Below the pieces are notes generated by a model, which saw only the letters and a program-made list of their open reading frames with translations, made no database searches and was not told the DNA's origin. DNA of 64,000 nucleotides, taken from Sphingomonas mali NBRC 15500 (GTDB lineage: Bacteria; Pseudomonadota; Alphaproteobacteria; Sphingomonadales; Sphingomonadaceae). Location: positions 52,732 through 116,731 of the forward strand of contig NZ_BCYX01000014.1 in NCBI RefSeq assembly GCF_001598415.1, read 5' to 3'. Shown here one piece after another: positions 1 to 9,329 of this stretch. The translations under genes were made by a program, and so were the position numbers. Each line of letters starts with the position of its first letter. Positions within the stretch are counted from its first letter, which is position 1.

Positions 1-522
1 CGCCGCGCCCGCCCCTGCCCCGACCAGCACGCGAAGGTCGGCGCGCCGCAGCCTGAGCCATTGCCCGACCACCGACGCGACTCCGCCGCCCATCTGGGCA
101 TAGGCCGCCTCGAGCCCGACCGACGCGCCCATGCCGTTCGACAACAGTGTCTGTGCCGCGACGGTCAGGCTGTCGCGCATCGGAATCACGCCGCCATGCA
201 GCGCATTGGCCTCGACCACGTCGACCGGCGCGCGGCCCCGGCGCAAAAGGCGGCCGAGCCCCGCCAACAACAAGCCACCCAATGGCAGCGCAAGCAGGCG
301 GAGCGGCTCTATCGTCGTTTGCGCGCTCAGCCGCTCGTCGCCCGACACGCCATAGAATAGCGACTGCATGAAGTGCGCGACGCTGCTCTGGACCAGCGTC
401 AGCAGCCCCGCCGACAGGCCGATGCCGAGCGCGAGCAGGATCAGCGCCGCTTCGCTGGTGCGGAAGCGACGCCGCAATCCGATCAGCAGACCGGCAGGGC
501 GAAAGGCGGGGCGGGACGCCAT
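1..522 (-). CDS. ClC-type chloride channel/antiporter, N-terminal part
   Basis: The frame starts at an ATG at 522 and runs off the window edge, so only the first 174 residues are visible and the C-terminus is missing. A helix around residues 24-42 is followed by a second hydrophobic block. The stretch SNGMGASVGLEAAYAQMGGG matches the conserved ClC motif that forms the anion pathway (normally GxGxxxGREGP). ClC proteins move chloride across the inner membrane as channels or H+/Cl- exchangers. A GGAG about 12 nt upstream supports the start. It lies 56 bp downstream of the CoA-transferase gene on the same strand and may be co-transcribed. The family call is firm; the transport mode cannot be read from this fragment. 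Confidence 0.8.
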   Translation of the reverse strand, partial: MASRPAFRPAGLLIGLRRRFRTSEAALILLALGIGLSAGLLTLVQSSVAHFMQSLFYGVSGDERLSAQTTIEPLRLLALPLGGLLLAGLGRLLRRGRAPVDVVEANALHGGVIPMRDSLTVAAQTLLSNGMGASVGLEAAYAQMGGGVASVVGQWLRLRRADLRVLVGAGAGAA

Positions 523-578
523 GGCGATCCGCCTAGTCTCCCAGGACGGAGATGTCACCCGCCACGCCGACGGCAAGA

Positions 579-1697
579 TCAGTCTTGTCGCGCCTCGCCA
601 AGCCGTGGCGCGGGGCGGCCAAGCGCGAGGTCGGCGTCGGAAAAGCGGATCGGGGTGCGAAGGCCGTCGAGCCGTTCACCCGGCACCACCATGCCGCGCG
701 CGCGGACCTGGGGATCGTTGAGCGCCTGTTCGACCGTGTTGATCGGCCCGACCGGGACGCCGACCGCCTCAAGCTTCGCCAGCAAATCGTCGCGCTCGAA
801 CCGGCGCGTGGCCGCCTCGATCGCCGCGAACAACGGCGCGCGATGCTCGATCCGGCCGGCATTGGTCGCCCAGCGCTGCTCGGGCTCGATCCCGACCACG
901 CCGCAAAAGCGCTGAAACTGACCATCATTGCCGACCGCCAGGATGAACCAGCCGTCGCTGGTCGGGAAGACCGCGTAGGGCGAGACGTTGAGATGCGCAT
1001 TGCCGACGCGCGGCGGCGTGACGCCGCTGGCGAAATAATTCGCCGCCTGGTTGGCCAGCACCCCGGTCATCGTGTCGAGCAGGGCCATGTCGATATGCTG
1101 GCCGCGCCCGGTCTTCTCACGCTGGATCAGTGCCGCCTGGATGCCGATCACCGAATAGAGGCCGGTGGCGATATCGGCCATCGCCACCCCGATCTTCTGC
1201 GGCGCGCCGTCGGGATCGCCGGTCAGGTCCATCATCCCGCTCATCCCCTGGATGATGAAGTCGTAGCCCGGACGCGGGGCATAGGGCCCGTCCTGGCCGA
1301 AGCCGGTGATCGAACAATAGATCAGCCGCGGGTTGATCGCCGACAGGCTGGCATAATCGAGTCCGTATTTGGTCAGCCCGCCGACCTTGAAATTCTCGAT
1401 CAGGACGTCGCTGTCCGCCGCCAGCCGCCGCACCTCGGCCTGTCCCTCGGGCGTGGTGAAGTCGATCACCACCGACGACTTTCCGCGGTTGCACGAATGG
1501 TAATAAGCCGCGTCGCGCGTCCCATCGGGGTTGGTGATGAATGGCGGACCCCAGGTCCGCGTGTCGTCGCCCGCCGGGCTCTCGACCTTGATCACCTCGG
1601 CGCCGAGATCGGCCAGCACCTGACCCGCCCAGGGTCCCGCGAGAATGCGGGCGAGTTCGAGCACCTTGAGGCCGGCGAGCGGAGCGGGTTTGGTCAT
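579..1697 (-). CDS. CaiB/BaiF family (class III) CoA-transferase
   Basis: A 372-residue protein. The N-terminus LAGLKVLELARILAGPWAGQ and the following DLGAEVIKVE are the hallmark of family III CoA-transferases, which swap CoA between carboxylic acids through an aspartyl-CoA intermediate. The catalytic Asp is probably the one in ALLDTMTG. The length is slightly below the roughly 400 usual for the family. The frame is open further upstream, but I start at the ATG at 1697 because homology begins immediately after it. The acyl substrate cannot be deduced. It is transcribed toward the ClC gene and divergently from the K+ channel-like gene. Confidence 0.88.
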   Translation of the reverse strand: MTKPAPLAGLKVLELARILAGPWAGQVLADLGAEVIKVESPAGDDTRTWGPPFITNPDGTRDAAYYHSCNRGKSSVVIDFTTPEGQAEVRRLAADSDVLIENFKVGGLTKYGLDYASLSAINPRLIYCSITGFGQDGPYAPRPGYDFIIQGMSGMMDLTGDPDGAPQKIGVAMADIATGLYSVIGIQAALIQREKTGRGQHIDMALLDTMTGVLANQAANYFASGVTPPRVGNAHLNVSPYAVFPTSDGWFILAVGNDGQFQRFCGVVGIEPEQRWATNAGRIEHRAPLFAAIEAATRRFERDDLLAKLEAVGVPVGPINTVEQALNDPQVRARGMVVPGERLDGLRTPIRFSDADLALGRPAPRLGEARQD

Positions 1698-1833
1698 TCG
1701 ACTTCCTTGGCGCGTGATCGCCGTGATGTCACTGCTAACCCGGCGCGCGTGTCGACACGATATGCCTCTTGCATCGGCCCGTCGTTCGTCGCGACGGCAT
1801 TGCCAACCGCCGGCCAGCGCCCGAAAACGCGGC

Positions 1834-2577
1834 ATGCCGAGCACCGTCCAGACCACCTTCAGCACTCTACGCCAGCATCGAGTCGACACCGCCCTGACGG
1901 CCCTGCTCGTCCTTCAGGGCGTGACATTGTTCGCGGTCATTCCATTCGGCGCGCGTTCGACTGGCGGGCGGATCCTGCTCGATCTCTGCCATTTCTCGTT
2001 CGCCGCCATCAGCGTCGCCGCGCTGACGCGGCACCGCATCGTCCAAGGCGTGGTGATCGCCGCCTTGGCGTTGCTGGCGATGGGCCCATCGGTGTCGCAG
2101 CGGCTGGGTGCCGACCTCCACCTCGACGTCGCGGCACAGCACGAACTGGTCGCGATGATCGCGTTCGCGTTCAACGCCGCCATCACCGCGCTGATCGCGC
2201 GCCACGTCTTTTCCGCTGCTCGCGTGACCGTCCACCGCGTGCGCGGCGCGATCCTGCTCTACCTCAACGTCGCCGCGCTGTTCGGCATCGCCTATAACGC
2301 GCTCGAGCAACTCGTGCCCGGCGCGTTCCACATCGTGATACAGCCCGGCGAGGCGCCCACCGCGGCCTTCACCTATTTCAGCCTGACCACGATCACGACG
2401 GTCGGCTTTGGCGACATCACTCCGCTCCACCCCCTGGCGCGCAGCCTGGCGACCCTCGAAGCCGTGTTCGGCCAGCTGTTCCCCGCGACCCTGCTCGCCC
2501 GCTTGGTCGCGCTGCATCTGGCGCACGAAGAGAGGCTACCGAAGCGGCCGATCGATACCGACGCCACCCAGTCCTGA
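1834..2577 (+). CDS. Two-pore-type potassium channel family protein
   Basis: A 247-residue membrane protein with several hydrophobic helices and a C-terminal pore module. TTITTVGFGDITP places a canonical K+ selectivity filter (TVGFGD) at about residues 189-194, followed by one last helix. No cytoplasmic RCK/TrkA domain follows; the protein ends about 55 residues after the filter. This suggests a small ungated or membrane-gated K+ channel (Ion_trans_2 fold). The ATG at 1834 lacks a strong ribosome site, and an earlier in-frame ATG at 1762 would add 24 residues, so the start is uncertain. The gene converges on the M28 peptidase gene with a 27-bp gap. Confidence 0.8.
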   Translation: MPSTVQTTFSTLRQHRVDTALTALLVLQGVTLFAVIPFGARSTGGRILLDLCHFSFAAISVAALTRHRIVQGVVIAALALLAMGPSVSQRLGADLHLDVAAQHELVAMIAFAFNAAITALIARHVFSAARVTVHRVRGAILLYLNVAALFGIAYNALEQLVPGAFHIVIQPGEAPTAAFTYFSLTTITTVGFGDITPLHPLARSLATLEAVFGQLFPATLLARLVALHLAHEERLPKRPIDTDATQS

Positions 2578-2604
2578 CGATCGTCGGGCGGTCGAAGCGA
2601 GCGA

Positions 2605-4872
2605 TCACCCCTTCAATAGCTTGACCGCTGCGTCGAGCCGGTCGGCGTAACGATTGAGCGCCGCCGCAGTCTTCGCGACATATTCCTTGGCATCGTCGAA
2701 ATGACGCTGCTCGATTCCTTCGCGAATGCCGGGCAACGTCTTGGCGCCATAGCCCGTCAGCGTTCCCGGTGCGTAGATCAAGTTGCGGTACCAGGGCCGG
2801 CCGGGCAATCCGTCCTTGTCGAGCAGCAATTGATCGACTCCTTTCAGCACTGCCATTGCCTTGGCGACCTTGTCGGGCGAAGCGCGCTCGAACGCCGCAT
2901 CGGCGGCACGCGACGCGCGGGTCAGATGGTCCGACGCATCCTCCAGCGCGAGCATGTCGATCAGCGGGGTCACGCCTTTATCGTCCGGGGCCGCGGTGGG
3001 ATCGACCGGGTTGGAGGTCAGCTTGAAGACATCGTCCCGGTTGAGGTCCTTGAGCGCGCGGTCCTGGTCGCGTTGGTCGGCGGCGAGCTTCTTCACTTCG
3101 CCGACATAGCGCGCGACGGTCGCGGCCATGTCGCTATAGCGCACCGGCACGCGCGGCGCCGCGGCCGCGCGCAGCACCATCCGGCCGACGAACTTCGACA
3201 AGGTCGCGCCATAGATCAGGCCGGGATCGTCGAAATTGGTGACGTGGTAATAAGTGTCATAGGCCGAGTGATACGAGCCGCCGCCCGCTCCCTCTCCGCC
3301 GAAGCCGAGATTGACCGAGGGGATACCGAGATGCGCGATGAACGAGCTATAGTCCGACCCCGAGCCGAGTGCGCCGATCGGAATGTCGCCGCCGGCCTTG
3401 GCCGCCTCCAGCGCGCCTGACCCGGCGTCGCGCCCGCTGCCCGCATAGGCACCGGCGCGGATGCTCGCGCGCAGCCGGTCGTAGACGCTGACTCCGGTCT
3501 GCGGATCGGGCACGTCGCGCGCGATCGAATTGACGAAATGCTGCAGCGTATGGCTGCCCTCGGCGCCGAGAAAGCCGCGCGAGGTATCGTCGGTGTTGAT
3601 GTAGAGGACGGCCTTGGCCTGTAGCTCGTCTGCATGCGTCTCGGCCCATTCGGTCGATCCGAGCAGGCCGGGCTCCTCGCCATCCCAGCTGGCATAGACG
3701 AGCGTGCGGTCGGGCCGCCATCCGCTCTTCGCCAGCACACCGAGCGCCTTGGCCTCGGACATCAGCGCGACCTGGCCCGACAGCGGATCGTCGGCGCCGA
3801 ACACCCAGCCGTCGCGATGATTGCCGCGGACGATCCATTCGTCGGGGCGCGTGCTGCCCTTCATCACTGCGATGACGTCGTACAGCGTCTTCAATGACCA
3901 GTCCGACTTGACCGCCAGATGCACCTTGACCGCATCCGACCCGCCCCAATGATAGGGGATCGGCAACCCGCCGCGATCCCTGCCCGTGACCACCGGACCG
4001 TCGAGCCCGGCGAGGATCTTGACCGCGTCACCATAAGAGATCGGCAGCGCCGGGATCTTGAGGATCGTCTTTGCCTCGGCCCGCGTCAGGCGCTTGGCAT
4101 TGTCGGTCGCACCGACGCCGGGCGTCAGCGGGTCGCCCGGATAGGTGGTCATGTCCATCACCGACCCGCGCTGCACGCCGCCTTCCGGCCGCGCGCCGCC
4201 CTTCGGATAGACGTCGCCGCGGGCATAACCGTCGTCGCCCGGGTCCGAATAGATCAGGCAGCCAACCGCGCCATGTTCCTGCGCCAGCTTGGGCTTCAGC
4301 CCCCGCCATCCGCCGCCATAGCGCGCGATGACGATCTTGCCCTTGACGCTGATCCCGCGGCGCGCGAGCGAATCGTAATCGTCGGGCATGCCGTAATTGA
4401 CGTAGACGACCGGCGCGGTGACATCGCCATCGCCCTGATAGGCGACATAAGGCGGCAGCGCGCCATCGAGCTTGTCGGGGCCGAGCTGCGGCTCCTGGCC
4501 GCCCAGCGTCACGCGTTCCGGACCGAGCAGTTCGAGCGTGGTCGAGATCGGCGTCGGATAGAGGACCTTGAAGGTCTCGATATGCGCGTCCCAGCCCCAT
4601 TGCTTGAACAGCGCCAACTCCATTTCGGCATTGGCCTTATCGTGCGGGCTGCCGACATGGTTGGGCGCCGACGACATCTCCTTGAGCCAGGCAAGCTGAT
4701 CGGCGCTGCTAATCTGGGCGTCGAACGCCTTTTCGGTCGCGGTGGTGCCGACGGTCTGCGCGCCGAGCGGTTGAGTGGCTACTAGTGCGATCGCCATGGC
4801 GGCCAGTGCCGACCTGCCGCTCATCCGGACGCGACGCGCCCCCGACCGACCCCGATACTGGTCCTTCGCCAT
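2605..4872 (-). CDS. Secreted M28 zinc peptidase, glutamate carboxypeptidase II-like
   Basis: A 755-residue protein with an N-terminal signal segment (ALAAMAIALVATQPLGAQ). It has a protease-associated domain around residues 130-270, the M28 catalytic domain, and a C-terminal transferrin-receptor-like dimerisation region. The two-zinc site can be laid over human GCPII: His352, Asp362, Glu399 (general base) and Glu400 in SWDGEEPG, Asp428 in INTDD, and His535 in SYHSAYD. It should remove C-terminal residues, possibly acidic ones, from peptides in the periplasm or outside the cell. An AAAGGGG precedes the ATG at 4872. The substrate is inferred from the family only. Confidence 0.9.
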   Translation of the reverse strand: MAKDQYRGRSGARRVRMSGRSALAAMAIALVATQPLGAQTVGTTATEKAFDAQISSADQLAWLKEMSSAPNHVGSPHDKANAEMELALFKQWGWDAHIETFKVLYPTPISTTLELLGPERVTLGGQEPQLGPDKLDGALPPYVAYQGDGDVTAPVVYVNYGMPDDYDSLARRGISVKGKIVIARYGGGWRGLKPKLAQEHGAVGCLIYSDPGDDGYARGDVYPKGGARPEGGVQRGSVMDMTTYPGDPLTPGVGATDNAKRLTRAEAKTILKIPALPISYGDAVKILAGLDGPVVTGRDRGGLPIPYHWGGSDAVKVHLAVKSDWSLKTLYDVIAVMKGSTRPDEWIVRGNHRDGWVFGADDPLSGQVALMSEAKALGVLAKSGWRPDRTLVYASWDGEEPGLLGSTEWAETHADELQAKAVLYINTDDTSRGFLGAEGSHTLQHFVNSIARDVPDPQTGVSVYDRLRASIRAGAYAGSGRDAGSGALEAAKAGGDIPIGALGSGSDYSSFIAHLGIPSVNLGFGGEGAGGGSYHSAYDTYYHVTNFDDPGLIYGATLSKFVGRMVLRAAAAPRVPVRYSDMAATVARYVGEVKKLAADQRDQDRALKDLNRDDVFKLTSNPVDPTAAPDDKGVTPLIDMLALEDASDHLTRASRAADAAFERASPDKVAKAMAVLKGVDQLLLDKDGLPGRPWYRNLIYAPGTLTGYGAKTLPGIREGIEQRHFDDAKEYVAKTAAALNRYADRLDAAVKLLKG

Positions 4873-5001
4873 CGCGCGCCCCTTTTCTGCTGGTTACCCA
4901 TCCGAATCCGCGGCACCGTAACGATGTCGTTGGAGCAAACCAGTCTTTCCGCACGAAAAAGCGCCACTTATCCTGCGAACGGCGCGTTGCGCTGGGCGCC
5001 G

Positions 5002-5102
5002 TTCCCCTCCCATTCATGGGAGCGGCTAGGGGAGGGAATGTCCAAAAGGGTGCGCGCATTTCGACACGCCCTCCCCCAGCCCCTCCCGCAAGCGGGAGGG
5101 GA
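5002..5102. repeat. Palindromic intergenic repeat, family A
   Basis: Two GC-rich dyads lie 30 bp apart. The second contains CCCCTCCCGCAAGCGGGAGG, a near-perfect hairpin. The same core recurs at 11529-11639, 22241-22274 and 26872-26972. This copy lies between the M28 and LacI genes, so it could end or stabilise the LacI transcript. No transposase gene is nearby. Confidence 0.75.
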
Positions 5103-5125
5103 GAAGGCCGCGCCACACGCAATGC

Positions 5126-6175
5126 CTAGCCCGGCGCGGCGGTCGATCCGCGAATGACGAGTTCCGCCGGCAGGACGACAGGCTCGGCGGACACATGCTT
5201 GCCGGTGCGGTCGGCGATGATCAATTCGACCGCGCGCGACGTCACCTCGGCGATCCGCTGAACCACGGCGGTCAGCGGGGGATGGGTGAAGCGGACGATC
5301 GGCGTGTCGTCGAAACTGATCAGCGATAGATCACGCGGCACCGCCAGCCCGCGGTCGCGCCCGACCTCCAGGGTAGCCAGCGCCATCTGATCGTTGCTCG
5401 CGACGATCGCGGTCGGGGCCGGCGAGCGGCCGAGCAATTGCGCCGCGGCGGCCTTGCCCGACGCGTAACTGAAGTCCCCGACCGCAAGCAGGCCGTCGGT
5501 CGGCAACCCTGCCGCCGTCATCGTCGCGCGCCAGCCGTCGACCCGCCAGCCGCTCACTTCATAATCCGCGGGACCGGCGATGAAGCCGATCCGTTGGTGC
5601 CCGAGGCCGATCAGATGCTCGGTCGCGAGCCGCGCCGCGCGTTCATCGTCCATCGTCAGCGCGAAACCCGGCCCCGGTCGCCGCGACCCGATCCGCGCGA
5701 AACTGATGCCGTGCGCGACCAGCAGGTCGATGATCAGCGGATTTTCCGAATGCGGCGGGGTCAGAATGACGCCGTCGGGCTGCAGCGCCGCGATCGCCGC
5801 GAGCAATTCGCGCTCGATATGGTCGCTATGCGTGTCGATCAGCTCGACGATCAGGCGATATCCGTGTTGCGCGCAGGTCAGCATGCCGCCGAGCAGCATC
5901 TGGTCGACCCAGTCGCTGCCCTCGCGCGACCGCCAACCCTCGATCGTGCGCTCGCGGTCGTTCAGCGCCAGGATCAGATAGGATCGCGACCCGCCCATCC
6001 GCTGCGCGGCGATCGACGGGACATAGCCGAGCTTGTCGATCGAGCGCTGAACGCGTTCGATCATCTCGCGCCGGACATTGGGCTCCTTGTTGATGACCCG
6101 GCTGACCGTCTGCATCGACACCCCGGCATCGGCAGCGACGTGCTTGATCGTAACGCCCTGCCTGCGCCGCGCCAT
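5126..6175 (-). CDS. LacI family transcriptional regulator
   Basis: A 349-residue repressor. The N-terminal helix-turn-helix has the LacI pattern VTIKHVAADAGVSMQTVSRV, with a hinge helix near residue 50 (YVPSIAAQRM). A periplasmic-binding-protein-like sensor core follows (NDQMALATLEVGRDRGL and ISFDDTPIVRFTHPPLT near the C-terminus). Such proteins bind an operator until a small sugar or nucleoside binds the core. It is divergent from an MFS permease gene 240 bp away, which is the likely target. I could not identify a convincing operator palindrome between them, and the ligand is unknown. Confidence 0.93.
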   Translation of the reverse strand: MARRRQGVTIKHVAADAGVSMQTVSRVINKEPNVRREMIERVQRSIDKLGYVPSIAAQRMGGSRSYLILALNDRERTIEGWRSREGSDWVDQMLLGGMLTCAQHGYRLIVELIDTHSDHIERELLAAIAALQPDGVILTPPHSENPLIIDLLVAHGISFARIGSRRPGPGFALTMDDERAARLATEHLIGLGHQRIGFIAGPADYEVSGWRVDGWRATMTAAGLPTDGLLAVGDFSYASGKAAAAQLLGRSPAPTAIVASNDQMALATLEVGRDRGLAVPRDLSLISFDDTPIVRFTHPPLTAVVQRIAEVTSRAVELIIADRTGKHVSAEPVVLPAELVIRGSTAAPG

Positions 6176-6415
6176 CGAACGCTCAGCGCCTGGCCATCGC
6201 GGAAGCTGGGCACGACACCCTGTCGCGCTGCATTTCGGCGATGAGGTGATGGCTGCGCGGCATGGCCCTTGGGTAGCTTCATATTGAGAGAGCAGGAAGT
6301 CCTGAATCCGTGCGTCCTTGGGTCAGGCCCACGAGGCGACATTCGGACAAACCCACCGGCGCCGATCTAGCCGTTGCCGAGCTTTGCCCGCGCGTACATG
6401 ATGCCGGCCCAATCC

Positions 6416-7657
6416 ATGTCCCGCATCCTCACCCCGCCAGTCGACCAACGACGCGACACGACCGGCGGCGCGGCGGCCGAGCGGCGCTCGACCGCGTTCC
6501 TGCTGCTCTACGCGCTCGCCAATGCCGGCGGAGTGATCGGCTATCTGCCGCTGCTGACCCTGTTGCTGGCGATCAAGGTCGAGGCGCTGGCGGGCGAGGC
6601 GCGAGTCGACCTGCTGACCGCGACCGTGATCGCCGGGGCAATCGCGGCGAGCACGTCCAACATCCTGTTCGGCTGGCTGAGCGATCGGTCGGTGGCGCGC
6701 GGCGGCGGGCGGCGAGGCTGGATGGTGGGGGGCCTGATCGCGACCATCGCCGCCTATGCGGCGATCGCATTCGCGGACAGCCCCGCGACGATCATCGGCG
6801 CGATCGTGCTCTTTCAGGTCGCGCTCAACGCGGTGCTGGCGCCGCTGGTCGCGGTGATGGCGGATGAGATTCCCGATTCGCAGAAGAGCACCACCGGCGG
6901 GCTGTTGTCGCTCGGCTATCCGGTCGCATCGGGCGTGCTCGCACTGGTCGTCGGCATCCCCGGGCTGGGCGAAACGGGCCGATTGATGATCGTCATCGTG
7001 GTCGCCGCCATCTGCCTGACGCCGCTGATCCTGAGCCGCGCGCGCCCACTGCCGATCGTCGATCCGCCGCGCGCCGCGGTCGCGATGCGCCGCCATGACC
7101 TGGCCGCGGCATGGTGCGCGCGATTGCTCTTCCAGGTCGCGGGGTGCGTGCTTCAGTTCTATCTGCTCTATTATTTCGAAAGCATCGTGCCCGATGAGCC
7201 CAGGGACGAACTGGCGGCGCGCGTCGGAAACCTGCTCACCCTTTCGTTCATCGCGCCCCTGCCGATCGCCTTGCTGTTCGGGCGGCTGTCGGACCGGCTC
7301 GACCGCCGCAAGCCGTTCCTGATCGCCGCCGCTATCGTCACCGCGATCGGCCTGGCAGGCATGGCGGCGGCGCATAGCTGGACGGCGGGAGCGATCGGCT
7401 TTGCCTGCTACACGGTCGGCTATAGCGTGTTCCTGCCGCTTCAGGTCGCCTTCTCGATGCAATTACTGCCCGACCCCCGGCATCGCGGGCGCGATCTCGG
7501 ACTGTTCAACCTGACCAACACCTTGCCCTCGTTGCTCGGCCCGTTGCTGACCTGGTGGCTGGCATCGCCGCGCGATTTCACCGTGGTGATGGCGATGCTG
7601 GCGATGCTGGTCCTATGCGCCGGGCTGGCGATGCTCGGCGTGCGGGGGAGGCGTTAA
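6416..7657 (+). CDS. MFS transporter
   Basis: A roughly 413-residue polytopic membrane protein with about 12 hydrophobic segments in two halves. The loop motif GWLSDRSVARGGGRR between TM2 and TM3, repeated in the second half as GRLSDRLDRRKPF, is the major facilitator signature. The acidic/basic loop resembles sugar:cation (GPH-like) symporters more than drug exporters. The divergent LacI regulator supports uptake of a sugar or glycoside. Possible ATG starts lie at 6374, 6398, 6401 and 6416; 6416 is chosen because hydrophobic homology starts soon after. The substrate is not determinable. Confidence 0.85.
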   Translation: MSRILTPPVDQRRDTTGGAAAERRSTAFLLLYALANAGGVIGYLPLLTLLLAIKVEALAGEARVDLLTATVIAGAIAASTSNILFGWLSDRSVARGGGRRGWMVGGLIATIAAYAAIAFADSPATIIGAIVLFQVALNAVLAPLVAVMADEIPDSQKSTTGGLLSLGYPVASGVLALVVGIPGLGETGRLMIVIVVAAICLTPLILSRARPLPIVDPPRAAVAMRRHDLAAAWCARLLFQVAGCVLQFYLLYYFESIVPDEPRDELAARVGNLLTLSFIAPLPIALLFGRLSDRLDRRKPFLIAAAIVTAIGLAGMAAAHSWTAGAIGFACYTVGYSVFLPLQVAFSMQLLPDPRHRGRDLGLFNLTNTLPSLLGPLLTWWLASPRDFTVVMAMLAMLVLCAGLAMLGVRGRR

Positions 7658-7702
7658 ACTCGGAGACCGACTGTTCTTTAGAAGCTGACGGCCTCACCAG
7701 GT

Positions 7703-8467
7703 CTACGCGAAGACCGCATCGAGCCCTTGCGCCTCCGGCCCCTCTTTCAGTCCGCGTAGCTCGATATAGACGGCAGTCGAGATCGCGCTGGTGAGCACGG
7801 TCTGCAACGTGGCGCTGATCGCACCGGCAATCGCGGTCAGCACGGCGAGCCCCGAAAAATCGCCGCTGCGCGCGCTGATCGCGATCCCGATCCCGCTCAC
7901 CACGCTCGACAGCATGAACACCACCACGAAGAAACCGACGATGATCAACAGCACGACGAAGACGCTCCAGCGCTCGCCCCTGGTGAGATCGGCGCTGCGG
8001 CCGAGTGCAGCGAATACGCCGCGGCGCTCGACGACAACCAGCGGCCCGGCGACGTACCAGACTGTCGCCAGGATGATCGCCGGCACGACAAGAAGAATGG
8101 CGGCGAAGACAAGCGCGACGCCGCTGACCAGCCCGAGCCCGATCATCGACAGCATGCGCCGGAATGCTGTCGCCAGGCACTCGCCGAGCCCTGCTTTCTC
8201 GCCGTGGCTCGCAGCCATCGTCGCGCCGATCAGCGCGCCCTGGGCAATCACGGTGAACAGCATCGTGACTAATGTCCCCGCCACGAAGATCCACATGATG
8301 GCGCCCGGCGGCAACCGGCCGGCGCCAACACTCGGCAGCGCGCTCTGCTGGAAATAGGCCACCAGTCCGCGCGGCAGGCCGCTGAACAGAAACGCGATGC
8401 CCAACATCACGTACAGATTGCCGAAAATCGCCCCGAAAGCGGTGTTGAGAATGCGCCCGATCGACAT
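7703..8467 (-). CDS. Polytopic membrane protein of unknown function (YciC/GDPD-membrane-domain-like)
   Basis: A 254-residue protein with about six hydrophobic helices. The motif VERRGVFAALGRSADLTRGE in the cytoplasmic loop is typical of the poorly characterised membrane domain also found in YciC and glycerophosphodiester phosphodiesterases. No catalytic residues are visible. A strong AAGGGGG lies just upstream of the ATG at 8467. It is divergent from the MoxR operon, and the two may share regulation. Its biochemical role is unknown. Confidence 0.75.
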   Translation of the reverse strand: MSIGRILNTAFGAIFGNLYVMLGIAFLFSGLPRGLVAYFQQSALPSVGAGRLPPGAIMWIFVAGTLVTMLFTVIAQGALIGATMAASHGEKAGLGECLATAFRRMLSMIGLGLVSGVALVFAAILLVVPAIILATVWYVAGPLVVVERRGVFAALGRSADLTRGERWSVFVVLLIIVGFFVVVFMLSSVVSGIGIAISARSGDFSGLAVLTAIAGAISATLQTVLTSAISTAVYIELRGLKEGPEAQGLDAVFA

Positions 8468-8612
8468 GAAGCCCCCTTATGTCTCTGTCGCCAAGCTGAA
8501 CTCCGCGCCCGTCGATGTCCAGAACGACTTGGTTCAAAAGGGAAGTTTTAGCGGTTGCGCGCTTCCCAGCATGGGGTAAGCAAGGTGACGTTGGTAACGC
8601 AGGGGTTGGCGT

Positions 8613-9329
8613 TTGGCCGGGGGGAATACGCATGGTGCCGCGGCCGCCGCCGACCGCTTCACCGCGGCGCATGATGCGCTGCGCGCGGATCCGTCCGTCC
8701 AGTTCACGCTTGCCCCGCCGCCTCCGCCCCCCGCACCGCCGGCCTGGCTCAAGGGGCTGGCGCAGTTCTTCGAATGGCTGGGGCATGTGCTTGCCCCGAT
8801 CGGCCGCTTCTTCGCCTGGCTGACCAGCTTCATGCCGGCGGCACCCTATGCCCGCATCCTGTTATGGGGCGTGATCGGCATTGCCGCGCTGGCGCTGATC
8901 TGGCTGATCGTCGAACGGCTGCGCTACGGCCAATGGCGCCTGCCGCGTCGCCGCTCGCGCGCCGCGACGCCGGTGGCGATCGAGGATGAGGAGGAATGGC
9001 AGCCCGATGCCGCCCAGGGTCGCGCCTGGCTCGACGAGGCCGATGCGCTCGCCGCCAAGGGGCTGTTCGCCGAAGCCGTCCACCATCTGCTGTTCCGCTC
9101 GATCGAGGATATTCGCCAGCGCCGGCCACAGGCCGTGCGCCCGGCACTGACCAGCCGCGAGCTCGCCGCCGCGAGCGCGATCCCGAGCGGTGCGCGGGAC
9201 TTGTTCGCGTCGATCGCCCGCCATGTCGAACAGAGCCTGTTCGGTGGCCGCCCGGTCGACGCCGATGCGTGGCAGGCGGCGCGCGCCGCTTATGCCGATT
9301 TCGCTCTTCCCAAGATGTGGAAAGCATGA
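8613..9329 (+). CDS. DUF4129 domain protein, first gene of the MoxR operon
   Basis: A protein of up to 238 residues. A proline-rich stretch (APPPPPPAPP) is followed by a membrane helix around residues 83-100 and a soluble C-terminal DUF4129 domain (AWLDEADALAAKGLFAEAVH, then RHVEQSLFGGRPV). DUF4129 usually sits at the C-terminus of membrane transglutaminase-like proteins or as a stand-alone partner of MoxR genes, as here. The frame opens with a TTG at 8613. No in-frame ATG is near, so the true start is unsure. Its stop overlaps the next ATG (ATGA), implying translational coupling. Confidence 0.75.
   Translation: MAGGNTHGAAAAADRFTAAHDALRADPSVQFTLAPPPPPPAPPAWLKGLAQFFEWLGHVLAPIGRFFAWLTSFMPAAPYARILLWGVIGIAALALIWLIVERLRYGQWRLPRRRSRAATPVAIEDEEEWQPDAAQGRAWLDEADALAAKGLFAEAVHHLLFRSIEDIRQRRPQAVRPALTSRELAAASAIPSGARDLFASIARHVEQSLFGGRPVDADAWQAARAAYADFALPKMWKA

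Noticed and set aside
552..2297. Long plus-strand open frame opposite the CoA-transferase gene
   Set aside because: It is the mirror of a GC-rich coding strand, rich in Arg/His/Asp with no domain, and covers a well-identified gene. The same applies to long frames at 12928-14340 (minus), 53811-55169 (plus) and 57194-59320 (plus).
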